A stretch of 64,000 nucleotides of DNA from assembly GCF_017939745.1 (NCBI RefSeq), contig NZ_JAGKQQ010000001.1:1488001-1552000 (forward strand), in the 5' to 3' direction. A model generated the notes under the pieces. The model was not told the origin of the DNA. It did no database searches and was given only the letters and a program-made list of their open reading frames with translations. This DNA comes from Gemmata palustris (GTDB taxonomy: Bacteria > Planctomycetota > Planctomycetia > Gemmatales > Gemmataceae). Shown here piece by piece: positions 51,301-59,501 of the stretch. A program made the translations under genes and the position numbers. Every line of letters begins with the position of its first letter. The first letter of the stretch is position 1.

Positions 51301-52424
51301 AGGTGGCAGCCGACGGCGATCGGTTCACGATCCTCCACGATTACACCGACGGGTGCGCGAGCACGGTGGGCGAGCACCATCTGTCTCTGTTCGGCGCGGC
51401 GGCTGTGGCCACTCTCATCGCAGGGCAGACGCTCATCGTCCGCAACGTCGACGAGGAGCTTTGTCCCGACGACGGGGCGGACACGTTCAACGCTATCGGC
51501 ATCAAAGCGATCGTCACCTGTCCGCTCGTCAAGGAGGGCGGTCTCCGCGCCATGATGGCCGTGCACCAGACCACCCCGCGCGATTGGACGGGCGGCGAGA
51601 TCGCTATCATTCGGGACGTCGTCGAGCGCTGCTGGGCGACCATCGAGCGCCGGACAGCGGAGGAACAGATCCGCCGGCTCAACGTCGAACTGGAGCAACG
51701 TATCGGCGAGCGGACGGCGCAACTCGAAGACGCCAACAAGGACCTAGAAGCGTTCTCGTATTCCGTCTCGCACGACCTCCGCGCCCCGCTCCGGGCCATC
51801 GACGGGTTCTCCCGCATCGTGACCGAGGACTTCGGGCCGTCCCTCCCACCGGACGCGGCAAGGTATCTTCAGCTCATCCTCTCCAACGCGAGACAGATGA
51901 GCCAACTGGTGGACGATCTCTTGGCGTTTTCCCGCCTGGGAAACCAGCTCGTCGCCCGGCAGCCCGTGGTCACCGCGAACCTCGTCCAGGGGTGCCTGGC
52001 CGAACTGCTACCGGCGGTCGCGGGCCGGAAGGTGGACGTCCGGGTGGGCAATCTCGCGGACTGCCGGGCCAATCCGGCCCTTCTCAAACAGGTCTGGTTC
52101 AACCTCTTGGCCAATGCCCTGAAGTACACGGGCAAGCGGGAGGCGGCCGTCGTCGAGGTGGGAAGCACCCTCGGCCCCGACGGGCCGACGTACTTCGTGC
52201 GGGACAACGGAGCGGGGTTCGACATGCGGTACGCGGACAAGCTGTTCGGCGTATTCCAGCGGCTCCACCGGGCCTCGGAGTACGAGGGCACCGGGGTCGG
52301 GCTGGCCATCGTCCAGCGGATCGTCCAACGGCACGGCGGCCGGGTCTGGGCCGAAGCCGAACTCGGCCGCGGCGCGACCTTTTTCTTCACTATTCCAGTA
52401 GACAGAGAAGCGATGTCGGCATAA
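48363..52424 (+). CDS. Giant membrane sensor kinase (CHASE3, GAF, four PAS, GAF, HisKA)
   Basis: 1353 residues. Membrane helix near 20-42 (LLFGLVALIFLGQILYLL), CHASE3 domain to about 180 (RSFVDGETGMWGYLITSDPV is the CHASE3 signature), second helix near 180-205. GAF (about 235-390), then PAS domains (LVEGMSEACFVLDAGWRFTF; AGSIGTWTWDIINDRL; SNAQGVIFWNTKGAITAAND; FEHTNVAMVLTDYDNRFVRV), a second GAF (LADPTQIMAVTARMLSEYLR) and a coiled coil. His[22 protein letters not shown] and HATPase [39 protein letters not shown] end the protein. The kinase core is close to that of 45025-47262, so they could share the regulator 44574-45014. ATG 48363 has GAAGAAGGGA upstream; the longer frame lacks any domain. 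Confidence 0.9.
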   Translation: MIALDEITPTVFRRTLRRSVLTPPLLFGLVALIFLGQILYLLSAAKRVDHSDRAVDRANYLLRSFVDGETGMWGYLITSDPVFLEPYRVEEAHTAPVFEELNELVADDTAQCERLTALKSQHTDWQAFAQRMIKLHREGGDYLTPVRNLEGKRRMDAIRARVSTFIRVEEERRKERARTVRRATWAVIGASFTLALVLGSGLAWMIRRQLLSVVTSYQHSQAAVVAQAGALYTSAQRLDALHEIDRATLAADPLPELTRSALRLMEPVVPSRHAFVVVFDPGAGPTQVIARTDTFWEMADPTGETFPALSGRDFPQAIADLAQLTERTPVQEFLFRSGQRSCVVVPLRAEERLFGVLLLTDPRSSAFTDGHQQVADEVAQQLVIAFRQDRLRDLVRRHTDELEQRVVERTAGLETVTVALRLQIDGCKRAEEELRERTLQLRATDRRLAELVEGMSEACFVLDAGWRFTFVNDRSEALLRYRREDMLGEPIWNVFGRLVGTPMEAHYHRAMTDRVPVSFVTFSPIAERWLDIRLFPTGDGLAAFLLDIHDRKLAEDALHASQARLNSALTAGSIGTWTWDIINDRLTADEFTARVFSIEPDAAANGLPAEVYLRAVQEEDRPGIATGLASAIASCGHYDIEYRVRQQDGELHWLQAKGRVEGDGAGHAVTFHGAVMDVTERKRTEGRLRRLVDSNAQGVIFWNTKGAITAANDAFLRIVGYTRENLEAGRIDWAAMTPPEYAHLDRRALGELATEGICTPFEKEYVRKDGSRVPILLGAAIFEDSPDEGVCFLLDITERKRAEVALQESEERFRGAFEHTNVAMVLTDYDNRFVRVNEAFVRLFGYTEAELLTMGLADLTHPDHLAESYAQREALLATGTSFFETEKRYRHRDGHELWGLTNVSLVRGPAGRPHHYVGQVQDISERKRTADALRESEERFRFLHDLVEATRSLADPTQIMAVTARMLSEYLRASRCAYAEVAADGDRFTILHDYTDGCASTVGEHHLSLFGAAAVATLIAGQTLIVRNVDEELCPDDGADTFNAIGIKAIVTCPLVKEGGLRAMMAVHQTTPRDWTGGEIAIIRDVVERCWATIERRTAEEQIRRLNVELEQRIGERTAQLEDANKDLEAFSYSVSHDLRAPLRAIDGFSRIVTEDFGPSLPPDAARYLQLILSNARQMSQLVDDLLAFSRLGNQLVARQPVVTANLVQGCLAELLPAVAGRKVDVRVGNLADCRANPALLKQVWFNLLANALKYTGKREAAVVEVGSTLGPDGPTYFVRDNGAGFDMRYADKLFGVFQRLHRASEYEGTGVGLAIVQRIVQRHGGRVWAEAELGRGATFFFTIPVDREAMSA

Positions 52425-52589
52425 TACGCGCCGACGCAGGATCGGTCCCGACTCTCCCCCAGTCTCCGGCTCCCCTCGTGAATACCCGCTCGACGCCTGC
52501 CCCGGTCGCCAACGGTGGCTGTATTCTTCGGGTCGCGCCGGACCCGGGACGCGTATCAACCCGGCTTCGGACCGTCACCGAAGAGATTC

Positions 52590-52838
52590 TTACGGAAGAG
52601 CCACGCGGCGCTTCTGGTCGTCGGTCAGGAGCGCGGGATCGTGCCCGGCCCGGCCGCACCGGGTGCACGGGGGCGTCGCCCCGCGCCGCAGGATCCCGCT
52701 CAATTCCGCGCGCTCCTCGGGGCTCAGGCGCGCCAACGGGTTCTCGCCGACTGATTCCTGCCGCTCGACGCGACCGCACCCCGGGCACGGGCATTTGCGG
52801 GCGCAGTGCTCGAGTTTGGCCACCCGGCTCCAGTTCAC
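52590..52838 (-). CDS. Small putative zinc-ribbon protein (cassette M2, last gene)
   Basis: 82 residues; GTG start that overlaps the TGA of the preceding gene (GTGA). Cysteine pairs CPCPGCG and CTRCGRAGH. It is the counterpart of 893-1219, shorter at the C-terminus. Function unknown. Left end of cassette M2; 165 bp separate it from the end of the convergent giant kinase gene. Confidence 0.55.
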   Translation of the reverse strand: MNWSRVAKLEHCARKCPCPGCGRVERQESVGENPLARLSPEERAELSGILRRGATPPCTRCGRAGHDPALLTDDQKRRVALP

Positions 52839-53038
52839 GACCGCACCTCCGCCTCGTACTCCCGTGGGTCTACACTCTCAACGATTTCCTCTTCGATGAC
52901 GAGCACGTGGCACCCGCCGCACCGATGGCACCGATCCGCGTCGCTCGGCACGTGACCCTCGGGTGCGAGGCGCAGCACGCGCGCGTCGCACCGGGGCTCG
53001 GAATCCTCCAACTTCTGCACCCGCGCCGATAGCCGCAT
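52835..53038 (-). CDS. Small conserved cassette protein with CxxC (M2)
   Basis: 67 residues, counterpart of 1216-1419 with about 80% identity by eye. Shares MRLSARVQKLE, the APEGHVP segment and CHRCGG. Function unknown. Confidence 0.6.
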   Translation of the reverse strand: MRLSARVQKLEDSEPRCDARVLRLAPEGHVPSDADRCHRCGGCHVLVIEEEIVESVDPREYEAEVRS

Positions 53039-53050
53039 AACTCCCTCCGC

Positions 53051-53377
53051 TCAACCCCGGCGCATTACGTCGTCGAGTGCCGCCCACACCTGCTCGTCGG
53101 TCGCGGGCAGCAACAGGGCGTCGGGGTACGAACCCGGGTGCCGCTCGTGTACGAGTCGGAGCCACGCCTGGTGCTCGGGCTCGAGCGTCTGCAGGAACGC
53201 ACACAACTGCGCGAGCCACCCGGTGTGGTTCGGGTTCGTGCGATCGAGGTCCTCGACCCCGAATTCCCCGGCCAACAACCCGCGCGCGAACGCCACCGGG
53301 GCGTCCGGCACCGCCGCGGTTACCCGCCGCACCGGGATCTCGAGTTCCAATTTCCCCACGCGGCTTCCGAGGTTCAT
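53051..53377 (-). CDS. Conserved hypothetical protein of methyltransferase cassette (M2)
   Basis: 108 residues, counterpart of 1434-1760. Starts MNLGSRVGKLELEIPVRRV and ends with AALDDVMRRG. ATG 53377 overlaps the TGA of the HTH gene (53374-53377), as in M1. The larger frame that extends upstream is a shadow of the HTH gene. Confidence 0.65.
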   Translation of the reverse strand: MNLGSRVGKLELEIPVRRVTAAVPDAPVAFARGLLAGEFGVEDLDRTNPNHTGWLAQLCAFLQTLEPEHQAWLRLVHERHPGSYPDALLLPATDEQVWAALDDVMRRG

Positions 53378-53763
53378 ATGCGGTTGCCCCCTTCGGGGAG
53401 CCCGGCCCGGTGCTCGAGCTCCGCGATCCGGGTCTCCAGGTCCGTTAGCTCGCGCACCTTGATCCCCAACTCGAGTATCGCCCGGGCAGCCCCCAACCGC
53501 ACGGCCGGCGGTGCCGAGTCCTTCTGCAACGACAGGAGCGTTCGCACGGCCTCGCCCGCGGCCGCCGTCAACAGCCCCGCGGCCCGGCGCACCATGTCGG
53601 CCCGGAGCCCCTGCAACCGGCCCCGGAACGCGGGCTCGGCGAGGCGCCGGTAGATGGTCCGGTCCGTGAGCCCGCACTGCTTCGCGGCCGCGTCCACGGT
53701 GGCTCCGCACGCCAGCGCCAGGAGCAACTGGTCCTCGTTCTTCTTCACCCGGCCCGCGCCCAT
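53374..53763 (-). CDS. HTH protein resembling terminase small subunit (M2)
   Basis: 129 residues, nearly identical to 1757-2146 (differences include RxL to RRL in the HTH and KLSDLE to ELTDLE in the coiled coil). HTH: DAAAKQCGLTDRTIYRRLAE. Start by homology at ATG 53763. Conservation of the whole protein between cassettes shows that it is a functional part of the methyltransferase unit. Confidence 0.7.
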   Translation of the reverse strand: MGAGRVKKNEDQLLLALACGATVDAAAKQCGLTDRTIYRRLAEPAFRGRLQGLRADMVRRAAGLLTAAAGEAVRTLLSLQKDSAPPAVRLGAARAILELGIKVRELTDLETRIAELEHRAGLPEGGNRI

Positions 53764-53774
53764 ACGCACCTCCC

Positions 53775-54050
53775 TCACGCCACATCATCCGGCGGCTCGA
53801 TGTACTCGGGCCCGCACACGATCAGAAGCCCGAACGGAGCGAGTTTGCCCTCGGGCACCACGGGTTCACCCTTGGCCGGGTCGTACACGAGGAGCCCCGC
53901 GAGCGAGCCCTCGGCGCCGTCTCGGTACAGGCCCGGTTTCCGCCCCTCGGCTCGATCAACCGGGATCGCCTCGATCACGTGGAACTGGTCCGGGGGCAGG
54001 CGGTGGACCAGCGCCTTTGCCACCTTGCCCAGTCGGTTCGTCAGGCTCAT
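53775..54050 (-). CDS. Conserved small hypothetical protein of methyltransferase cassette (M2)
   Basis: 91 residues, same length as 2158-2433 and differing at about ten positions. Contains LPPDQFHVIEAIPVDRAEGR. The spacers on both sides (40 bp to the methyltransferase, 11 bp to the HTH gene) are also the same in both cassettes. Confidence 0.65.
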   Translation of the reverse strand: MSLTNRLGKVAKALVHRLPPDQFHVIEAIPVDRAEGRKPGLYRDGAEGSLAGLLVYDPAKGEPVVPEGKLAPFGLLIVCGPEYIEPPDDVA

Positions 54051-54090
54051 CCCGCGCCCCCGTCACCTTTATTCCGCGTTCCGTCAGGGT

Positions 54091-55275
54091 TTACGCCGCC
54101 ACGCGCTCGGCCGCCTTCCCGGTCAGCGACTCGAACCGGGAGACGATTACATCGCAGTATCGCGGATCGAGTTCGACCAAGGCCGCCGTGCGCCCGGTCT
54201 GCTCGGCCGCGACGAGCGTGGTCCCGCTCCCCGCGAACGGGTCCAGCACCACGCCCCCGTTCGGGCACGAGTTATTGATCAGGTACTCGAACAGGGCCAC
54301 GGGCTTGGGGGTCGGGTGGTCCGCGTTCCGAGCCGGTTTGTCGAACTCCAATACCGTGGTCTGGGCGCGGTCGGCAAGCCACGTGTGCGCGGCCCCGTCG
54401 GCCCACCCGTATAAACACGGCTCGTGCCTCCAGTGGTAGTCCTGTCGCCCGAGCACGAGGGCGGACTTGACCCACACGAGGCACTGGCGCACGGTGAGCC
54501 CGGCGGACGCGCACGCGAGGCGCACGTCGAGCCCGGCCAGGTCCGCGTGCCACACGTAGAACGCCCCGCCCGGACTCAGGTGCCGCAACGCGGTACCCAG
54601 CGCGGACGCCAGGAACGCGCGGTACTGCTCGGGAGTCATGTCATCGTTGGCGATGGTGAGCGCGTCGGCGGTCTTGCCCGAATACGCGACGTTGTACGGC
54701 GGGTCCGTGAGCAATGTGTCGGCGGGACCGTCGGGCAGGAGCCGGGCCAGGTCCTCGGGCTTGGTGGCGTCCCCGCACAGCAGGCGGTGGCGCCCGAGGA
54801 GCCACAGGTCCCCGGGACGGGTGACGGGCTCGGTGGGCGGCTCGGGCACGTCGTCGGGGTCGCCGGTGGGTTCGGCGGTCGGTGCGGTCAGGAGTCGGAG
54901 CAGCTCGTCCTCGGGGAACCCGGTGAGCGACACGTCGTAATCGGCGCTCTGTAACGCGACAAGCTCTTGGGCGAGGCGGTCGTCGTCCCAGGTCGCGAGT
55001 GTGGCCGTTTGGTTGTCCGCGAGGCGGTACGCGCGGGCCTGTTCGGGCGTGAGCCCGCGGGCCACGTGCACCGGTACCTCGGTGAGTCCGAGCTGGAGCG
55101 CGGCCTTGTACCGGGTGTGGCCCACGATGATCACGTCGCACTCGTCTACAACCAAGGGCTGCCTCATGCCGAACTCGCGGATCGAGGCCGCAACCGCGTC
55201 AACCGCGCCGTCGTTGGTGCGCGGGTTGTTCTCGTAGCGTTTGATCGAGCCGACCGGCCGCATCACCACGTCCAT
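54091..55275 (-). CDS. ParB-like domain fused to beta-class DNA methyltransferase (M2)
   Basis: 394 residues, about 95% identical by eye to 2474-3658, with the same ParB part (IVGHTRYKAALQLGLTEVPV), DPPY motif (TDPPYNVAYSGK) and AdoMet motif (DPFAGSGTTLVAAEQ). Two adjacent ATG codons exist (55278 and 55275); the second aligns with M1 and is 6 nt from GGAGG, so I use it. The two copies should have the same DNA target. In element B this gene lies directly downstream of the palindrome and the primase, which shows that the cassette is part of the element backbone. Confidence 0.85.
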   Translation of the reverse strand: MDVVMRPVGSIKRYENNPRTNDGAVDAVAASIREFGMRQPLVVDECDVIIVGHTRYKAALQLGLTEVPVHVARGLTPEQARAYRLADNQTATLATWDDDRLAQELVALQSADYDVSLTGFPEDELLRLLTAPTAEPTGDPDDVPEPPTEPVTRPGDLWLLGRHRLLCGDATKPEDLARLLPDGPADTLLTDPPYNVAYSGKTADALTIANDDMTPEQYRAFLASALGTALRHLSPGGAFYVWHADLAGLDVRLACASAGLTVRQCLVWVKSALVLGRQDYHWRHEPCLYGWADGAAHTWLADRAQTTVLEFDKPARNADHPTPKPVALFEYLINNSCPNGGVVLDPFAGSGTTLVAAEQTGRTAALVELDPRYCDVIVSRFESLTGKAAERVAA

Positions 55276-55316
55276 CATTCACCTCCCAGGAGCCGCGCGC
55301 GACATGCGCCTATAAG

Positions 55317-55345
55317 GAACTACACCGAACGCGCGCGAACTGTCG
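55317..55345 (-). promoter_or_regulatory. Element promoter motif P3 (upstream of ParB-methyltransferase M2)
   Basis: Minus strand: CGACAG, 17 nt, TAGTTC. The second box is about 40 nt before the methyltransferase start, as at P1. Confidence 0.55.
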
Positions 55346-55820
55346 GGCGAAGTGTGGGGATTTCCGGCCGGCATTTTTCGCCCCGTGGACGCAATCACGA
55401 AATGCTGGAAGAATCAGTGAACGGACCGGATGGTTGTGGGAACGCGAGGTAACGGTGTGACACCTCGAATCGCCCGTCCCGGGAACCGGAGAAGACCGTG
55501 CCCACGACGAAGGCCGAGGGCGCCACGAAGACCGCGGAGCTCGAGCCGAAGGGCGCGAGCACGTCCACGTCGCCGGCCGCGCAGCCGAAGAGGCACCCAC
55601 GATCCCGGACGGTAGGCCCGAAATGCACGAGTGCGTTGTTCCGCACCGGACCCGCACGGCCCGATCCTTCGCACACAACGGCCCCAGATCGGCCCCTTTC
55701 GCGTTCGAGCACGAACGCTCACCCACCCGCTCTTCGCCCAAGGTGGGCAACGTCAGCGAAGCGGCGGGCGAGGTCTCCTCGGCGCAACACCCGTCACCTC
55801 CGGGTGCCGAACGTGCCGAA
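55346..55820. other. Region between methyltransferase promoter and palindrome
   Basis: About 475 bp with overlapping frames on both strands but none with a family or conserved start. Low-complexity, proline- and arginine-rich translations only. I see no gene. It may hold control sites for the element. Confidence 0.35.
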
Positions 55821-56075
55821 CGTTGCCGGACGTTGGTTCCGCCAAACGTTCGGCAACGTTAACCGGCATGCTCGCAAGATGTTATGGCACGTCTGCCGAA
55901 CGTTGCCGAACGTTGGTCCGTACCCATACACGCGCGGGCGCCCGCGCCCGCGCACACACGCACGCGGGGCCGTTTACCGCAAACGTTCGGCAACGTTCGG
56001 CAGGCGTGCCGTAACCGACTACTCGGCAAGATGTTAACTGTGCCGAACGTTTGGCGGGCCCAACGTCCGGCAACG
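55821..56075. repeat. Giant imperfect palindrome with repeated CCGAACGTT words (candidate origin)
   Basis: Three nested pairs share one axis at 55948: 55821-55836 with 56060-56075 (16 of 16), 55840-55855 with 56041-56056 (16 of 16), and 55881-55916 with 55980-56015 (33 of 36). Inside the arms, CCGAACGTT/AACGTTCGG words repeat head to tail like iterons. The 63-nt loop is GC-rich with its own GCGCGGGCGCCCGCGC palindrome. It lies between the primase gene stop (56250) and the methyltransferase promoter. Replication origin, regulator-binding array or structured RNA are possible. Confidence 0.85.
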
Positions 56076-56249
56076 TCCGGCAAACGTGCGGTAGGTTCGG
56101 CAGACAGAAATGCTCTCGGGGCGGGACCTCGGGAACGGTCGGCAGAACCGATACGAACGGAGCTGCCGGCCCGGCTCGCGGACGAGAGATGAGGCGTGGT
56201 TCGGGGAACCGGGCGGGAACCGGCGCGGCCCGATGTGTCGAACGCGCGC

Positions 56250-58970
56250 TCAGGCGGCGCTCGTGGCCGAGTCGGTCTCGTCGGTGATGGCCACGCGATA
56301 GACGTTGCCCTTGCGCTCCTCGGACCGGTGGAACACGGCCCAGCGGGTGCGTGAGAGCGGAAAGCGAACGCCGACGTACCGGCCCGCGAGGATCCCGAGC
56401 CGGGTTGCGACGGCGCGCGGCGAGAGGTCCTTGAACTCGGTGGGAAAGAGTCCGTGCTCGTGGACGAGCGCGGCGAGTTCGGCCGCGGTCCAAGTGCCCT
56501 GTGGGTGATCGGCGAGGACGCCGACGAGGTACGCGAACTCGCGTCGGGTGTCGTCCAGTTCGGCGGCCGCGGTCTCGGCGTTGGCCAGGAACCCCGGGAG
56601 CCCGGCGTGGGCCAGGATCCCGCCCACGATCCGCCCCCAGCCCTTCTTGTTGAACCGGGACGCCACGTCCGCCTCCGGGCTCCCGGCCCCGCGCCAGCGC
56701 TCGACCATGCCGACCAACTCGCCCAAGAGCTCGGCCCGGTGGTCCCGGGCGTACCCTTCCGGGTCCGGGTACGTGAACGCGCGTCGGGCCGGGTCGCCCT
56801 CGTGGAACAGGTCCACCAGGACGCACCGGGTGACCAGGTCGCGACTCACCTCGGGGGTGTTGGCGGTCAGGCAGAACACGTGCGAGTTCTCGGCCCGGAT
56901 CTCACGCGAGTGCCCCAGAAGCCGGAACGAGAGGGTGGCGTCGGTGATGGAGCGCTCGAGGCACGCGGAGTCGATCCGGGCCGCTCGGCCCTTACCCTTG
57001 GCGTTGTCGACGATGATGGTGGTGGCCCCGCGGTGCACGACGGCCCCGAGGCGCTTCTCGAACTCCTCGTCGTTGGGGTTGTACGTGGCGGTCTCGGCGG
57101 GCTTGCCGTCGCGCAGGGTGGCGATGACCTGCGCGAGGATCGTTTTGCCGAGGCCGGGCTGGTTGCCGCTGAACAGGACCGCGGGCTTGGACCCGACGAA
57201 CCGGGGCATCAGGACCGTGGTCAGGAGCACCCCGACGTAATTGGTGCGGTCCCCGGGGGCGCGGAAGCAGAAGTCCGCGAGGAGCGCATCGAGGCACGAG
57301 GTTCCCGCGCGGGGTTCGATCGCGGGTCCGGCGTAGTAGATGCCCGACGCGGGATCGAACCCGGGCGGCGAGAGGCGCCCGTCGGTGGTGTACACCGGGT
57401 TCTGGGTGAACAGGGTGATGGCGGGGAGCCGCCGGGCCTCGCCGGGGTGGTTGAGCCAGGTGTTGGCGTAGTTGACCGGCAGGGGCTTGTATTCCGAACC
57501 CTTCTCGCCGACAACGAGGACCTCGGTGTGATGGTTCAGAAGCCCCGCCAGTTCCGGCGGGGAGAGAACGGGCGTGATGGTCGTTCCGGTGACGCGAACC
57601 AGTTGCCCGGCGCGATAATAGCAGTCCCCGGCGGCCACCAGCACGTCGGTGATCGAGGACATGGTACGGCCCACCGGGGTGGACGCCGCGTCGATCACGA
57701 CCCCCGGGTCCTCGGCCGCGCCTTCACCTGCGCTTTCGTTTCCGTCCCCACCGCCGCCCGCGGTCGGATCGTTCGGCGGTTGTCCTGGCGCCGACGGTGC
57801 GGTTCGTTTCGGGCGGCTCTTGTCCTTGCGCCCGCGCCCACGGCTCGCAGCAAGCGGCGGGTCGTAGTGGCGTGCTTCGGGTGCGCCGATCTGCCGCTTG
57901 AACGCCTGCCACCCGTGTCCGGTGCACCCGTTATGGAAGCAGTGCGCCGAGAGTCGGCCGTCGGCCGCCTGCATGACGCACGCGTCGGGATCGGCGTGCG
58001 TGGCGTCGAACGGGCAGGCCGCGAGAACGTAAACCGCGCGCCCGCGCGCATCCGGTTCGGGTTTCACGCGGAACGCGACCCCGCAGTCGGTGAGCCACCG
58101 GTCAACCAAGAGCCGGGACGTGAAACTCGTGCCGGTCGTCTCGCGTGACGCGGTTCGGGTCGTGCGGTGCGTGGGTTCGGGTGCGCCGGGGGCTTCGGCG
58201 GCCAGCCCTTCGATCCGCTCGCGGCGGACCAACACGAGCGGATCGGGAATCTCGAGCAGTTTGGCCCGGCGGTGCGGTCGGTCTTCGGTGCGGTCGCCCT
58301 TGCGTGCGAGCGTGCCCGGGAACTTGCAGAGTTGGCCGGCGTTGAAGACCGAGCGGTCGATGGTCACGTGTTCCGAGTCGAACCGCACGGCCAGCGCCGC
58401 GAGCACGCGCTTCACCAACCCACGGTCCTCGGCCGGCAGTTCGACGCGATACAGCAGGTGGTACCCGTTGCCGCTGTCGGCCAGGATCGGCTCGGGCCAG
58501 CCGCGCTCACGCAGGAACGCGCGTACCGCGTGAGCCGTTTCGCGGGAGCGGAGCTTCTCGGCGTCGGTGGCGCTGATGTGGGGGTCGCGTTTGGGATCGG
58601 CGTCGACGAGGAGCCAGCGCCGGGTGAGAGCGTCCTTGTCCTTGGCGAGTTCGCCCCCGTCGGCCCAGTCGGTGCGGAACCGCCGCCGCGCCAACAGGTC
58701 GGGGTTCAGGGGGTTGAGCGTGAAGTACACCCCGCCCGCGCGGTCCGTGAGATCGAATGCGGCCCGGGCCATCTCGGTGAGGTGCTCGGAATCGAAGAAC
58801 CCGGCCTCGGTGTGGGGGCGCCCGGTGCCGCGCCGAACCTTGAGGGCGCGCAGTTCGACGACCTGGCCGGGCGCGACGAGGAGTCGCAACCAGTCGGTCA
58901 CGAGTGCGAGCGCCTCGGCGCGGGTGCGCGAGCGCGGGGTCGGGTCGCCCGGGGCCTGGGGTTCGGACAC
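56250..58970 (-). CDS. Primase-helicase of element B
   Basis: 906 residues. The N-terminal part looks like an archaeo-eukaryotic/RepB-type primase: GGVYFTLNPLNPDLLARR, WLLVDADPKRDP (acidic pair) and DSGNGYHLLYRVELP. A zinc site follows (CPFDATHADPDACVM ... CFHNGCTGHGW). After a low-complexity linker comes a helicase-like ATPase: VLFSGNQPGLGKTILAQVIA (Walker A), TTIIVDNAKGKGR (Walker B-like) and HVFCLTANTPEVSRDLVTR (sensor, arginine finger). C-terminal winged-helix-like end. It replaces the prim-pol/DUF3987 protein of element A at the same backbone position and probably starts replication at the palindrome just downstream. Confidence 0.85.
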   Translation of the reverse strand: MSEPQAPGDPTPRSRTRAEALALVTDWLRLLVAPGQVVELRALKVRRGTGRPHTEAGFFDSEHLTEMARAAFDLTDRAGGVYFTLNPLNPDLLARRRFRTDWADGGELAKDKDALTRRWLLVDADPKRDPHISATDAEKLRSRETAHAVRAFLRERGWPEPILADSGNGYHLLYRVELPAEDRGLVKRVLAALAVRFDSEHVTIDRSVFNAGQLCKFPGTLARKGDRTEDRPHRRAKLLEIPDPLVLVRRERIEGLAAEAPGAPEPTHRTTRTASRETTGTSFTSRLLVDRWLTDCGVAFRVKPEPDARGRAVYVLAACPFDATHADPDACVMQAADGRLSAHCFHNGCTGHGWQAFKRQIGAPEARHYDPPLAASRGRGRKDKSRPKRTAPSAPGQPPNDPTAGGGGDGNESAGEGAAEDPGVVIDAASTPVGRTMSSITDVLVAAGDCYYRAGQLVRVTGTTITPVLSPPELAGLLNHHTEVLVVGEKGSEYKPLPVNYANTWLNHPGEARRLPAITLFTQNPVYTTDGRLSPPGFDPASGIYYAGPAIEPRAGTSCLDALLADFCFRAPGDRTNYVGVLLTTVLMPRFVGSKPAVLFSGNQPGLGKTILAQVIATLRDGKPAETATYNPNDEEFEKRLGAVVHRGATTIIVDNAKGKGRAARIDSACLERSITDATLSFRLLGHSREIRAENSHVFCLTANTPEVSRDLVTRCVLVDLFHEGDPARRAFTYPDPEGYARDHRAELLGELVGMVERWRGAGSPEADVASRFNKKGWGRIVGGILAHAGLPGFLANAETAAAELDDTRREFAYLVGVLADHPQGTWTAAELAALVHEHGLFPTEFKDLSPRAVATRLGILAGRYVGVRFPLSRTRWAVFHRSEERKGNVYRVAITDETDSATSAA

Positions 58971-59049
58971 GAGAGATCCTCGCAGCGCGCACCGTCCACG
59001 CCCCCGCCTTGCGGCCGGTTGTTTCGGTGCGCGCGGATTGAGCGGTCGG

Positions 59050-59364
59050 TTACGCGGTCACAGTTTCGGGTTGCGGTTGCTTCGGTTCGGACGGGCGCTC
59101 GACGCGCGCGACGCGGAACGAGCCCGACCCGAACTCGCGGGTCATGAACCCGATGAACAAGCGGTTCAGGTCGCGGCCCACGGGGGTGCCCGCGTCGATC
59201 ACCACGGTGCGTTTCTTGGCATCGAACGCGTGGCCCGCGTCCAGTCGCGTTTGCGCCTCGCCGTGGAGGGCCTCGGTGCCGAAGATCGAGAGGATCAGTG
59301 TGGTCTCGACCTCGACAGCGGGGATCTGGTCACCGAAGTGGTAGCGGTACACGTCACTCGACAT
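59050..59364 (-). CDS. Conserved element backbone protein (104 aa)
   Basis: Counterpart of 16620-16937: MSSDVYRYHFGDQIPAVEVE, LSIFGTEALHGEAQTRLDAG, VVIDAGTPVGRDLNRLFIG. Its conservation, while sigma-like and primase genes have diverged or been replaced, suggests a core function. Unknown family. 33 nt downstream of promoter motif P4, with GAGGACG before the ATG. Confidence 0.7.
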   Translation of the reverse strand: MSSDVYRYHFGDQIPAVEVETTLILSIFGTEALHGEAQTRLDAGHAFDAKKRTVVIDAGTPVGRDLNRLFIGFMTREFGSGSFRVARVERPSEPKQPQPETVTA

Positions 59365-59396
59365 CGCACGTCCTCGCGTGATGGGTCTCGATCAAG

Positions 59397-59425
59397 GAAC
59401 TACCCCGTCCGAAAACGAAGTGTCC
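59397..59425 (-). promoter_or_regulatory. Element promoter motif P4
   Basis: Minus strand: GGACAC, 17 nt, TAGTTC; 33 nt before ATG 59364. Same place as P2 in element A. Confidence 0.55.
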
Positions 59426-59501
59426 GGTCATTGCTCCGGATCGTTGCCGCGTCGCGTCCCGCACCGAGCCGACCACACGCGCACGAACGCCCTCTACCTG
59501 T

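Noticed and set aside
55498..56037. Protein-coding reading of the CCGAACGTT palindrome region
   Set aside because: Frames are open on both strands because of the repeats; translations are repetitive (NVPNV, RQTFGNV) without conserved start or family.
55805..56105. CRISPR-like array from repeated CCGAACGTT words
   Set aside because: Units are short, palindromic and arranged symmetrically about one axis; no constant repeat/spacer lengths and no cas genes.
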